64,000 bases of DNA from Hanamia caeni (GTDB lineage: Bacteria; Bacteroidota; Bacteroidia; Chitinophagales; Chitinophagaceae), in contig NZ_RJJR01000001.1 of assembly GCF_003721595.1 (NCBI RefSeq), positions 496,001 to 560,000 on the forward strand. The letters run 5' to 3'. The first letter of the stretch is position 1, and every line of letters starts with the position of its first letter. The notes below the pieces were generated by a model. It was given only the letters and a program-made list of their open reading frames with translations, made no database searches and was not told the DNA's origin. Shown here piece by piece: positions 35,327 through 44,300 of the stretch. The translations under genes were made by a program, and so were the position numbers.

Positions 35327-36817
35327 ATGAAGAGTGAGTTTACAGATTACCTGGAGGATTATAAAAAGGTATTAAAAGAAGTTTTTGAAAAAAAATTTGG
35401 CGGAAATGAATTTACCATTGAAAGAGCTTTAAGCCCCGATGAACTAAATAAAATCATGGAGGCGAGGCCTTTGGCGGTAGCGATTCCGGAAAAGTATGGT
35501 GGCCGCGGTGTGAAAGTAAAAGAATGCCTGGGTATTTTGTCAGCAGCATCTTATGAGTCTATTTCCTTATCCTTAATGTTTGGTATCAACATCGCTTTGT
35601 TTTTAGAGCCGGTAGCTAAATACGCGAATGAATCTGTGAAGGAAGCTATTTTTAAAAACTTTTTAGAGAAACAAAATATGGGCGGATTGATGATTACCGA
35701 ACCCGATTTTGGAAGTGATGCGTTAAATATGCATACCTGGAATGAGCGTGTGGGAGATTCTTATAAAGTAAAGGGAATAAAGCATTGGCAGGGCCTCACC
35801 GGCATAGCCGATTACTGGCTGATCACTTCACGCGAAAAAAATGCCAACGGTGAACTTAACCGCGATATTGATTTTTTTATTTGCGATGTATCTAAGGAAA
35901 GACAGCAAATAGTGGTGGAGCAGGTGTATAATAATTTAGGCCTTGAGCTGATTCCTTATGGCAGAAACAGGGTAGACATCCTGGTACCGGAACAAAATAA
36001 ATTAGTGCCCCAAACGTCGGGTTTAAAAATGATGCTGGATATCCTTCACCGGAGCAGGTTGCAATTTCCCGGCATGGCGATGGGTTTTATCAAAAGAATG
36101 CTCGACGAGGCTTTACAACAATGCAACCAAAGAATCGTTGGCGGAAAGAAACTGATCGAACTGGACGAGGTTCAATACCAGGTTTCCCAAATTCAAAGTG
36201 CGTTTACGGTTGTTTCTGCCATGTGTTTCAGAAGCAGTTATGTAAGCGGCATAGAGCATGATCTTTCAGCCGAAGGTATAGAAGCCAATTCAATGAAAGC
36301 TTATATAACAGATCTGATGCAGGAATCTTCACAGACCTACACCCAATTGTCAGGAGCCAATGGTTACAGGATCAGTAATATTGGTGGCCGTGGCATCATG
36401 GACAGCAGGGCTTTCCAGATATTTGAAGGATCAAATGAAATGCTTTATACGCAAATAGGAGAAATGATTGCGAAGTTGATGAAGAGAAAAAAAGAATCGA
36501 ATATTTACCGGTTTTTGAAAGAATTTAACCTTACCCAAAAGGCTTGCTCTTTTTTTAAAAAAGATATTGATTTCAATTTAGCGGCGGGCATTAGTCAGCG
36601 TAAAATGATTGATTTGGGAAAAGTTTTTTCCCGCATCATCGCCTCAAATTTTGTAATAGAAATGGGAGAAAAAGGATTTAGAAATGATTTGGTTACCAAT
36701 TGCATCAACATGATAAAAGCAGATGTGTCAACACTGATAAGTTCCTTCCATGCTGAAAATACAGTAACACCTGTAGAAAATTACAAGGAAAAAAGCCAGT
36801 GGTTTGATTTGGTGTAA
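35327..36817 (+). CDS. Acyl-CoA dehydrogenase family protein
   Basis: 496 residues, longer than the usual about 380 because of a C-terminal extension of about 110 residues. It has the family text VAIPEKYGGRGVKVKECL, ITEPDFGSDALNMHT (FAD/substrate loop), a RSRLQFPGMAMGF helix and the C-terminal QIFEGSNEMLYTQIG region, where many members place the catalytic base or FAD contacts. The extension (from about 390) is helical and basic. It would oxidise an acyl-CoA or use an acyl chain on another carrier. It is monocistronic, so the pathway is not evident. Confidence 0.88.
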   Translation: MKSEFTDYLEDYKKVLKEVFEKKFGGNEFTIERALSPDELNKIMEARPLAVAIPEKYGGRGVKVKECLGILSAASYESISLSLMFGINIALFLEPVAKYANESVKEAIFKNFLEKQNMGGLMITEPDFGSDALNMHTWNERVGDSYKVKGIKHWQGLTGIADYWLITSREKNANGELNRDIDFFICDVSKERQQIVVEQVYNNLGLELIPYGRNRVDILVPEQNKLVPQTSGLKMMLDILHRSRLQFPGMAMGFIKRMLDEALQQCNQRIVGGKKLIELDEVQYQVSQIQSAFTVVSAMCFRSSYVSGIEHDLSAEGIEANSMKAYITDLMQESSQTYTQLSGANGYRISNIGGRGIMDSRAFQIFEGSNEMLYTQIGEMIAKLMKRKKESNIYRFLKEFNLTQKACSFFKKDIDFNLAAGISQRKMIDLGKVFSRIIASNFVIEMGEKGFRNDLVTNCINMIKADVSTLISSFHAENTVTPVENYKEKSQWFDLV

Positions 36818-36983
36818 AATGCCTGCATAGCGGCCTGCACCGAAGGTCAGACCATGGATAACAGTGAAATAACAAATATGTTCGATTCTTGTTTTGCTTA
36901 TTTGAAAATGACAATCCAATCTTGTTCAAAAACGTAGCGGTCGGCACCGAAGGTCAGACCGCGAATTAACATGGAACTTTTCT
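36818..36983 (+). repeat. Two family A palindromes
   Basis: Units at about 36828-36855 (gcggcctgcacc...cagacc) and 36933-36962 (agcggtcggcacc...gaccgcg), each followed or preceded by short leader remnants (acagtgaaataacaaatatg). They are diverged from the array consensus, so are probably older. Confidence 0.75.
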
Positions 36984-37072
36984 TTGCCACAAAGCCGCAA
37001 AGAGCACAAAGCTTCACGAAGAAAAAGATTTCCCTTTGTGCCACTTCGTGCTTCGTGGTTTTGTGTGTAAAT
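36984..37072. repeat. Family E long hairpin (CACAAAG...CTTTGTG)
   Basis: An imperfect inverted repeat. The left arm contains ccacaaagccgcaaagagca and the right arm ctttgtgccacttcgtgctt, around a ttcacgaagaaaaagattt centre. A second copy lies at 39309-39408 and a single arm at 1913-1952. Such CTTTGTG hairpins could end transcription on either strand. Confidence 0.75.
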
Positions 37073-37178
37073 GCCTTTGCCTTATTGTCTTTATAGAATA
37101 CCACCGTCCATACCAATTACAGTCAACCAATAAATGTCCGGGATTTGTGTTCTATCTCTCTCAAGGATTTAAAAGGGT

Positions 37179-38291
37179 TCAATATTCCATATAAAACCTG
37201 AAGGAGGTTTCTTGCTCATCTGAAGTAAAAGTAAGTGAAGCATTATGCGCCCTGGCAATTTCAGCACAAATATAAAGGCCAAGCCCCAGCCCCTGACGGC
37301 TTGCTCTCAGGCTTTCTTTGTTAAAAGGCTCAAAAAGCTTTTGGTGCAACACTTCAGGAATAGGATTGCCCTTATTAATAACCGACAATTCCATTTGGGT
37401 ATCGTTTTGCACAACACGGACAATGACAGGCGTGTCTTTTTCTCCATGAGTAAGCGCATTCGATACCAGGTTGGAAGCCAATTGGGCAATCCGGCTGGAA
37501 TCACAGTTTACGGTACCGGTCACATCGTATTGTGCAATGATTGGTGTGGCAGGATGTACTATTTTCAATTCTGCAATCACCTGTTCAATCACAGGCTTTA
37601 TCAAAATATTTCGCCTGTTCAAAACGATTCCTTCGCCCAGGCGCGTTTTTGCAAAATCCATTATATTGGTAATAAGTTCCTGCATCCGGTAGGCGCTGCG
37701 CTTTAAAGTGCCAATTAATATTGAATTGGTTTTATCCGTAGAATCATCAAGAAGTTGAGCCGCCATCACAATAGAAGAAAGCGGGTTGCGAAGGTCATGT
37801 CCTAACACAGCAATTAATTGTTCGCGCAAAGTGACATTCCTTTTTTCATCCGCCAGTTTCCTTTCCGTCTCTTTTTTGGCATGCTTCAGGTTTTGTTCGT
37901 AGATAAGCCTGTCGCCACCTTTTAAAATGGTAAACCGGGTAAATGCAACGTTTCCCGTTTCATCCTTCCTGTCAAGGGCATTGATAATCACTTGCATCCG
38001 GGAACCGGAAGTATGTAGAATTTCAAGCATTACCTCATCAAAAAAACCCTGCATCTTTAATAGCGGGGATAAATGCGTTTCATAATATACTTTACCACTT
38101 ATGGTAAGGATGTCTGAAAAACGTTTGCCTGCTAATTCTTCCGGCGTATAACCCGTCCACTTCGCTAACGTCTTATTAGCTTTTGTAATAATAGCTTTTG
38201 AGTCTGCAATAATGAAACCACAGAGATTTTCTTCGAAAAAGTCGTCAAAGCTTTCCTGCTGTGGTTTGGCATTTGCGATGGAAGATTTCAC
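37179..38291 (-). CDS. PAS-domain sensor histidine kinase
   Basis: 370 residues, soluble. PAS domain about 15-125 (GFIIADSKAIITKANKTL, KWTGYTPEELAGKRFSDI), short coiled coil (130-155), HisKA with H165 (VLGHDLRNPLSSIV), ATPase domain with N box NLVSNALTHG and G2 GLGLGLYI. Its start codon overlaps the stop of the upstream RsbQ-like hydrolase gene by 4 bases, so the two are translationally coupled. In Bacillus, RsbQ activates the PAS-containing phosphatase RsbP; here the PAS domain is fused to a kinase instead. The natural reading is that the hydrolase makes or delivers the ligand sensed by this PAS domain. Confidence 0.9.
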   Translation of the reverse strand: MKSSIANAKPQQESFDDFFEENLCGFIIADSKAIITKANKTLAKWTGYTPEELAGKRFSDILTISGKVYYETHLSPLLKMQGFFDEVMLEILHTSGSRMQVIINALDRKDETGNVAFTRFTILKGGDRLIYEQNLKHAKKETERKLADEKRNVTLREQLIAVLGHDLRNPLSSIVMAAQLLDDSTDKTNSILIGTLKRSAYRMQELITNIMDFAKTRLGEGIVLNRRNILIKPVIEQVIAELKIVHPATPIIAQYDVTGTVNCDSSRIAQLASNLVSNALTHGEKDTPVIVRVVQNDTQMELSVINKGNPIPEVLHQKLFEPFNKESLRASRQGLGLGLYICAEIARAHNASLTFTSDEQETSFRFYMEY

Positions 38292-39082
38292 TGTGATAAG
38301 AATTGTAATATTTCGTAAGTAGTTTCTTCAGGCGCACTCAGGTTGGGGCAATGTCCTGTAGCGTTCATAAATACTAACTTGCTGCCTTTAATTTGCTGAT
38401 GCACATATTCTCCCACTTCCCTGGGCGCAATTACATCTTCTGAACATTGCAAAATTAGTGTTGGAATATTTACCGATCCTATAAGCGCCCTTTCATCCGA
38501 TAAAAAAGTGGTGCGCGCAAATTGCCTCGCTATATCCGGATTGGTTCTGCAAAAACTATTGGCAAGTTCATCACCCAGTTCTTTTCTTTCCGCGTTTCCC
38601 ATTATCGCAGGCGCCATTGCCATTGACCAGCCCAGGTGATTATCATCCAGGGATTCAAGCAATTCTTCAATCTGCGGTTTCGTAAAGCCACCATAGTAAT
38701 CGCCGTCATTGATATAACAAGGTGAAGGGCCAACGAGTACCAACGATTTAAAAAGCCCCGGCGCTTTTTGAGAGGCAATAATCCCAATCAGCGCGCTAAC
38801 AGAATGGCCGACGTATATAATGTCTTTTAACTCCAGTTCCTGTGCAATTTCAATAATGTCATGAGCGTAACCTCTTAAATCACTGTATTTTTCCGGGTCG
38901 TAGGCCGACAGGTTAGAATTGCCCGCGCCAACGAGATCCAACAGGATGATTTTATACGCTTCTTCAAAAGCCGGGTATACGTATCTCCACATATTCTGGT
39001 CGCAGCCAAACCCATGAACGAACATGATCGGCTGAGAACCTTTACCTTTTACTACTACATTATTGCGGGTAATGACGCTCAT
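38288..39082 (-). CDS. RsbQ-like alpha/beta hydrolase
   Basis: 264 residues, the length of RsbQ. HGFGCDQNMWRYVYPAF and the triad S94 (VGHSVSALIG), D216 (QCSEDVIAP) and H244 (TGHCPNLSAP) fit Bacillus RsbQ and the plant receptors D14/KAI2, which bind or hydrolyse small butenolide-like ligands. The gene overlaps the PAS-kinase gene by 4 bases (ATGA-type). The pair makes a ligand-perception/kinase unit. The ligand is unknown. Confidence 0.88.
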   Translation of the reverse strand: MSVITRNNVVVKGKGSQPIMFVHGFGCDQNMWRYVYPAFEEAYKIILLDLVGAGNSNLSAYDPEKYSDLRGYAHDIIEIAQELELKDIIYVGHSVSALIGIIASQKAPGLFKSLVLVGPSPCYINDGDYYGGFTKPQIEELLESLDDNHLGWSMAMAPAIMGNAERKELGDELANSFCRTNPDIARQFARTTFLSDERALIGSVNIPTLILQCSEDVIAPREVGEYVHQQIKGSKLVFMNATGHCPNLSAPEETTYEILQFLSQ

Positions 39083-39657
39083 CTTTACTTATAATTTAAA
39101 CCTATTGGAAGAAGCAGGCGGGGAATAAAACAGATGTATCAAATTGAAATAAAATTACAAAAAATACTTTCAAAAAAACCGGTTTGCTCACCGTTCATCC
39201 TTAAATTTTATATAAACTTCAGGATGAGATAGTTGTTGCACCAGTTCTCAATATGACGGTATTTTATTCTTTTAATTTGGCTGTCTTTTTCGATCCTCCA
39301 CGGATTAAGATGCCAGTTTTTTCACCACTAAGCCACAAAGAGCACAAAAGTTCACGAAGAAGAAGATTTCCTTTGTGCCACTTCGTGTGCTTTGTGGCTT
39401 TGTTTTTAAATATCTGCATAGCGGTCGGCACAAGCCAGACCGCGGATTAAGTGAACCAACAAACAATGCGATTTTTTATTTAGGCAAAAAGCAATACAAG
39501 GCGTTAACTTAAGACGTTTGCTGCAAAGAAAGATAGTCTATCCAACGGCTTTTGCCGCGCGCAGGCCCGGAAAAACGCGCGGAGCGATCGGGTTTTCCTT
39601 GATTTTTTGTTTCTTTTGTATCAAGACAAAAGAAAGAGCAATACCTAACTTTGCCTC
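39083..39657 (+). repeat. Family E hairpin, family A palindrome, leader and module B
   Basis: Bases 39309-39408 are a second CACAAAG/CTTTGTG hairpin. Then a shortened palindrome (39419-39445), leader (39450-39510), and a truncated module B (39535-39640) in which the cctgtccgcccaccggcgg segment is deleted compared with 27828-28020. The block runs directly into a vsr start codon at 39658. The first about 220 bases hold the promoter of the RsbQ-like gene. Confidence 0.8.
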
Positions 39658-39777
39658 ATGGCAGACGTCCACTCCAAAGAAATGCGCAGCTACAACATGA
39701 GCCGCATCAAAGGCAAGAACACAAAGCCTGAAATGCTGGTTAGAAAACGGTCGGAACGCTTGCCTTCGGCGGTCTGA
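39658..39777 (+). pseudogene. vsr: vsr 5' fragment, truncated after about 30 codons
   Basis: Reads MADVHSKEMRSYNMSRIKGK, NTKPEMLVRK, then leaves the Vsr sequence (RSERLPSAV, stop). Homology ends near 39747. The following bases (cggtcggaacgcttgcctt, then cggcggtctgaacg) are a scrambled palindrome-like remnant. It is preceded by module B and the end of the leader (ctaactttgcctc). Confidence 0.8.
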
Positions 39778-39971
39778 ACGATCTTATTCAAGAGTTTTCT
39801 GCAGACCGCGACCCCGGCTTTCCTGGTAAAATAACAAGCAAAAATAAATGGGGTATTAAAAGCAACAGTATTTTCTAATTCTGTTTTTGAGTTGCATCAT
39901 GAAAAAAGAGAAAGTGTATTCATTATGGTGAAGCTATGCATCTGTTACTTACATCATGGCCAAAAAGAATA
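39778..39971. other. Intergenic with a short 5' relic of the ORF at 46971
   Basis: Bases 39887-39935 resemble 46960-47010 (leader gttgca..atgaaaaaa, then gaaagt.tattca.tatg). The relic keeps the start codon and about 9 codons of that 79-residue ORF, then meets a stop. Nothing else is recognised. Confidence 0.45.
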
Positions 39972-40295
39972 TTACGCAGCAATAAAACCTTTGGCGCCTT
40001 TTACGATATTACGCAGTTCATCGCGCAAAAAGCCTTTCAGGCTTAAGTCTTCATCGAGGGCAGGCCAGTGGATTCCGGCACCATCCGCAATTATTTCATA
40101 TTCATTCAATGCGTCTTTACCTGCTGCTTTGAGATTAGGGTACGATGATAACTTTTGACGTAGAATGGCCGAAGTATTGAGAATGATCAACATCATATCC
40201 AGTTCGGGATATACCTCAATCGCTATAATGCGCAATCCATCTTCAAAGATTATTTTTTCTACTGCATCATACCTGTTATTTATTGAAGTGCTCAT
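39972..40295 (-). CDS. DUF2442-domain protein
   Basis: 107 residues. The conserved DUF2442 strand-helix pattern is present (IIFEDGLRIIAIEVYPELD, then a C-terminal GIHWPALDEDLSLKGFL, the best family marker). DUF2442 genes are found next to DUF4160 genes in many bacteria, and the pair has been suggested to act as a toxin-antitoxin-like unit; its mechanism is not established. Here the gene overlaps the DUF4160 gene by 20 bases. A decayed copy of both genes lies at 1326-1743. Confidence 0.85.
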   Translation of the reverse strand: MSTSINNRYDAVEKIIFEDGLRIIAIEVYPELDMMLIILNTSAILRQKLSSYPNLKAAGKDALNEYEIIADGAGIHWPALDEDLSLKGFLRDELRNIVKGAKGFIAA

Positions 40296-40515
40296 TCCAT
40301 TTAGCTTTAAAAGTTTTTGAATGGGTTATTATTGTTTCCATAATCATTTTTATTTCGCTATTTGTGAATCCGTTCATATATGCTATTTCTATATTTGGTA
40401 AGAGCCAGATTTTTCCATTCGCACTTCCTTTTGTCACATGTACATGTATCGGCTCACTATTTTCATTACTATAAAAGAAAAACCTAAACCCGTTAATCAC
40501 TAATAATGTCGGCAT
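40276..40515 (-). CDS. DUF4160-domain protein
   Basis: The start at 40513-40515 (MPTLLVINGFRFFFYSNENS) matches the family's usual N-terminus; an in-frame ATG ten codons upstream is possible. About 79 residues, with the DUF4160 core: FFFYSNENSEPIHVHV, GKIWLLPNIEIAY, and a helix in NSEIKMIMETI. It is the upstream partner of the DUF2442 gene with overlapping ends. The function is unknown. The HxHV and GKxWL residues are conserved in the decayed copy too. Confidence 0.85.
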   Translation of the reverse strand: MPTLLVINGFRFFFYSNENSEPIHVHVTKGSANGKIWLLPNIEIAYMNGFTNSEIKMIMETIITHSKTFKAKWNEHFNK

Positions 40516-40545
40516 AAAATTATTGTCTGCCTGCTTATCCGGCAT

Positions 40546-41116
40546 GTTTTAATCTGACTTTAAGTATTCACTTGTTCTCTCAAAAATAAGCATTTTCACA
40601 CACAGATATTCCTAAATCTATCCCTGAAACTATTTATTTAAAATTACTGTGCATTAAGGGTTGTCAGCTTTTGAAAAGTTGGCAATCCTAATAAATTATA
40701 CCGCGGATAACAGTGAACAAACCATACCTACCGGCAGGCAGGTAAATATCTCCGGTTTTTATTTTATTCTAATAAAAGCCTCCCGACAAAGCCGATATAA
40801 TAAATCAGCTCTCCGAAACAAGACAGGCATTAAATTGGCTTTTGCCGCGCGCAAGCCTGGAAAAACGCGCGGAGCGATCGGAGCCTGTCCGCCCACCGGC
40901 GGATTTTCCCTGATTTTTTGTTTCTTCTGAGCCTGTCGAAGAATGCATCAAGGCAAAAGAAAAGTAAAGGCACCGAAGGTCAGGCCGCGGGCAACAGTGA
41001 AACGTAGCGGTCAGCACCGCAGGTCAGACCGCGGGCAAGAGGGACAACAGCAAACCAACAAATGATGTGATTTTTTATTTAGGAAAAAAGCAATACAAGG
41101 CATTTAACTTTGCCTC
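40546..41116 (+). repeat. Module B, palindromes and leader
   Basis: Bases 40546-40690 hold the DUF4160 promoter region. From 40695: leader remnant (ataacagtgaacaaaccata), then module B (about 40838-40955), a half palindrome (40970-40995), a full palindrome (41004-41033) and the leader (41045-41116), which leads directly into a vsr start codon. Confidence 0.8.
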
Positions 41117-41287
41117 ATGGCAGACGTCCACTCCAAAGAAATACGCAGTAAAAATATGGCGGCTATCAAAGGCAAGAACACAAAGCCTGAAATGCTCGTT
41201 AGAAAATTTCTTCATGCCAACGGCTTCCGTTATAAACTCCACGATAAAAGTCTCCCCCGGCAAACCGTATCTTTCAATGAACAGTAA
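41117..41287 (+). pseudogene. vsr: vsr 5' fragment with frameshift
   Basis: Reads MADVHSKEIRSKNMAAIKGK, then LVRKFLHANGFRYKLHDKSLP. One extra C in the run ctcccccggc (41252-41257) shifts the frame just before the PDIV segment, and Vsr similarity ends about 10 bases later. A leader-like remnant (gaacagtaaagcaacaaata) follows at once. So this copy also breaks at the boundary with repeat DNA. Confidence 0.8.
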
Positions 41288-41374
41288 AGCAACAAATAAA
41301 GAAGATTTTTATTTGGTTGGTACAAGATACTGAAATGTAAATCAGAACGATAAATTCTGTTTCTTTTCATTGTG

Positions 41375-44300
41375 CTATCTCATCAACATCACCGTTCCTT
41401 TCTTATTCTCTGCATTTCCGCCGGCAAGCTGGTAGCTGCACATCCATACAAAAATATCGGTATCACAATCAGCCCCATGAAAAGTCCCATTCCATCCGTT
41501 TAATAAATCCTTACTTTCAAATACTTTCTGCCCCCATCCATTATATACCATAAAAGAATAATGAACCACATTGCCAAATATTATGGGCTTAAATACATCA
41601 TTCTTGCCGTCATTATTGGGTGAAAATGCATTGGGTATATAAAACCCAACCATACAGTCTTTTTGTGAGATGGTAATAAACTCTTTACCCACACAGCTAT
41701 TATTATCCGTAACCTGCAACCAGTAGCTCCCTGGTTTATCAATCGTTACAGAAGAAGCAGTTGTGTTATTGCTCCATAAATAATCAACAAATCCCGGCTT
41801 CGCTGCTATGACAAGTGTTCCATAGGAACAAATAGACGTGTCTTTTGGCAAAAAGCCCGACGGTAAAGGAACAATGCTTGTAATTACAGAAGTATCATTG
41901 CCCCGGCAGCCCTTTTCGTCAGTTACCCTTACAAAATAAGTTCCTGGTTTATCAACCAATAAAGCTTTTCCACTACTGCCATCATTCCATAAATAAGAAG
42001 CAAAATTTCCCGCATCTAATAATCTTGACCCGCCGGAACACAACGTATTATTTGGGTCCAGCATGACCACAGGATTTGAAAATAAATTTACCACTACCGT
42101 ATCCAAAGAATGGCAGCCTTCGGCTGACATCGCATTAATCAAATAAACACCCGCTTTCTTTGCAACAATGAAAGAAGCAGCCGAGCCATTGCTCCACATA
42201 TAGGATGAAAAATGATTGCCTGCATTAAAAATCACGCTGTCTCCCATGCAAAAGCTGGTATCCGCGCCAAGGTTTACCGGCAGGGAGTGGTTCACTTTTA
42301 CATAAACCGTATCATATGCAAAACATCCGGGTGTTTTTTCCGCTTTTACGGTATAAGAAGTATTGGTTAAAGGGGTGGCAATTAAATCCGGCGAATTAGC
42401 AGAACTGAGTTGATAATCCGGGCGCCATTCATAATTTAAAAATCCGGGTGTGGCATGTAATTGAATCGTATCGCTGTTGCATTTAACCCGGTCCGGCCCG
42501 GCACTAAAAGGAATTGGCGGATGTGTGCTCACCATAACAGTGTCGCTAAGTTTAGTGCCGCAGGCATCCCGGGTAGTTACAAAATATTTCCCCGGCTGCG
42601 TTACGGTAAAAACAGAATCTATGGAACCATCCTGCCATTTGTATGATGCATATCCCTTTTTGGCATTTAATATCATCGTATTGCCCGGGCAAATTACCGT
42701 ATCCGGCCCGAGAGATGGAGGAATTGTCGGATGCTTGCTTACAATAATGGTATCGCTAAACAAAATAGCACAGGCATCCATTGTTGCTACAAAATATTTT
42801 CCGGGTTGCGTTACGGTGAAAATGGAATCCGCGGAGCCATCCTGCCATTTATAAGAGGCAAAGCCTGTTTTCGCATGTAATATAAAACTGCTGCCGGCAC
42901 ACATCACCGTATCCGCGCCCAAATCAAAAGTAGTCGGTGTGTGTGGGCTCACTATCAGGGTATCGCTAAATATATTCCCGCAAATATCAGTGGCAGTAAC
43001 ATAATATTTACCCGGCCCCCATACGGTGAAAACAGAATCAGCAGAGCCGTCCTGCCAGGTATAAGAGGCAAACCCGTTTGTGGCATTTAATGAAAAATAG
43101 GTCCCCGGACACATTACCGTATCAGCGCCCAAATTAAGAATAGCCGCAGGATATTGCTTTACTGCAATTGTATCACTAAATATTCCTCCGCAGGCATCCA
43201 TGGTAGTTACATAATATTTACCCGGCTGCGTTACATTGAAAACGGAATCCCCGGAACCGTCCTGCCATTTATAAGAAGCATATCCTTTTTTGGCATTTAA
43301 TAAAAAACTGTTGCCCGCGCATATCATAGTATCAGCGCCCAGGTTAAGCTGCGTGGGCGATTGAAGCACGGTTAGTTTTACCGAATCCTTTACCATACCG
43401 CAACCATTTACGTTCGCATAAAGATAGCCCTGCCACGGTTTGTCAAAAGAAATATTAAAAGTAGAATCGCTGACACGGTTAAAGAATTTCACAGAAGAAT
43501 CATCATAATCCCAGGCAGGTATTGCCCCGCATTCCTTATTCTTTTTTATGTTGATAGTAAGAGTCGTGTTGGCGCAAATGGTATCGCGGGGAACACTTAT
43601 TTTTAGTGAATCACAAAAGCTAACCTGCTTACAATTGCTGGAAATAATAAAGCTGTTATTGAAAACGCCTTTAAAAGGGCGCGGGTCTTCTGCTAATACA
43701 TTTTCGCTGATGCTGTCAATCCAGGGTACCGCATTGTAAAAAGATACCGGCTCCACAAATGTGCTCAATGTATCCTTGCCAAGGCAGGTGCTGGCCGTGT
43801 CACTATTATGAAGTCTCATAAATTCCATAGCGCTTAAGGAAGTGGCTGAATCTCCAAAGAAGCTGGTTATTATCTGGCCGCCATCATCCATTTGCAGAAA
43901 ATTAGATATCCATGATATGCCGATTCCCCTGTAATTAATCACCCTTTCTTTCAAAATTTGACCATTCCTGCAATTGCCAAAAATTACATTTCCGTTATAG
44001 CCTGAAATGTAATTCATTCGCGTATAGGCGGCGCTTCCATCTTCAAATACGGTAACTTTAGTATTATAAGAATTGCTCGCGTCGGGCGACCTGAAAATCC
44101 ATGAACGAACAAAATCCATCTTGGGGGTCATTTCTAATATGCCAAAATGAGTAGCCATTTCCGGGTCTACCGGTGAGGTTGCATCAGAAACGCCCGGGCC
44201 AAATACAGCCAAATTACCATTGTTAAGCTTTACCATATTGTTTGGGTAAAATACATGCCAGAAATTAGGTTGCCCTGCTCTCAGCATGTTGGTGGACAAG

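Noticed and set aside
40661..41017. Frames on both strands around module B
   Set aside because: Same repeat-derived peptides; no start region or domain.
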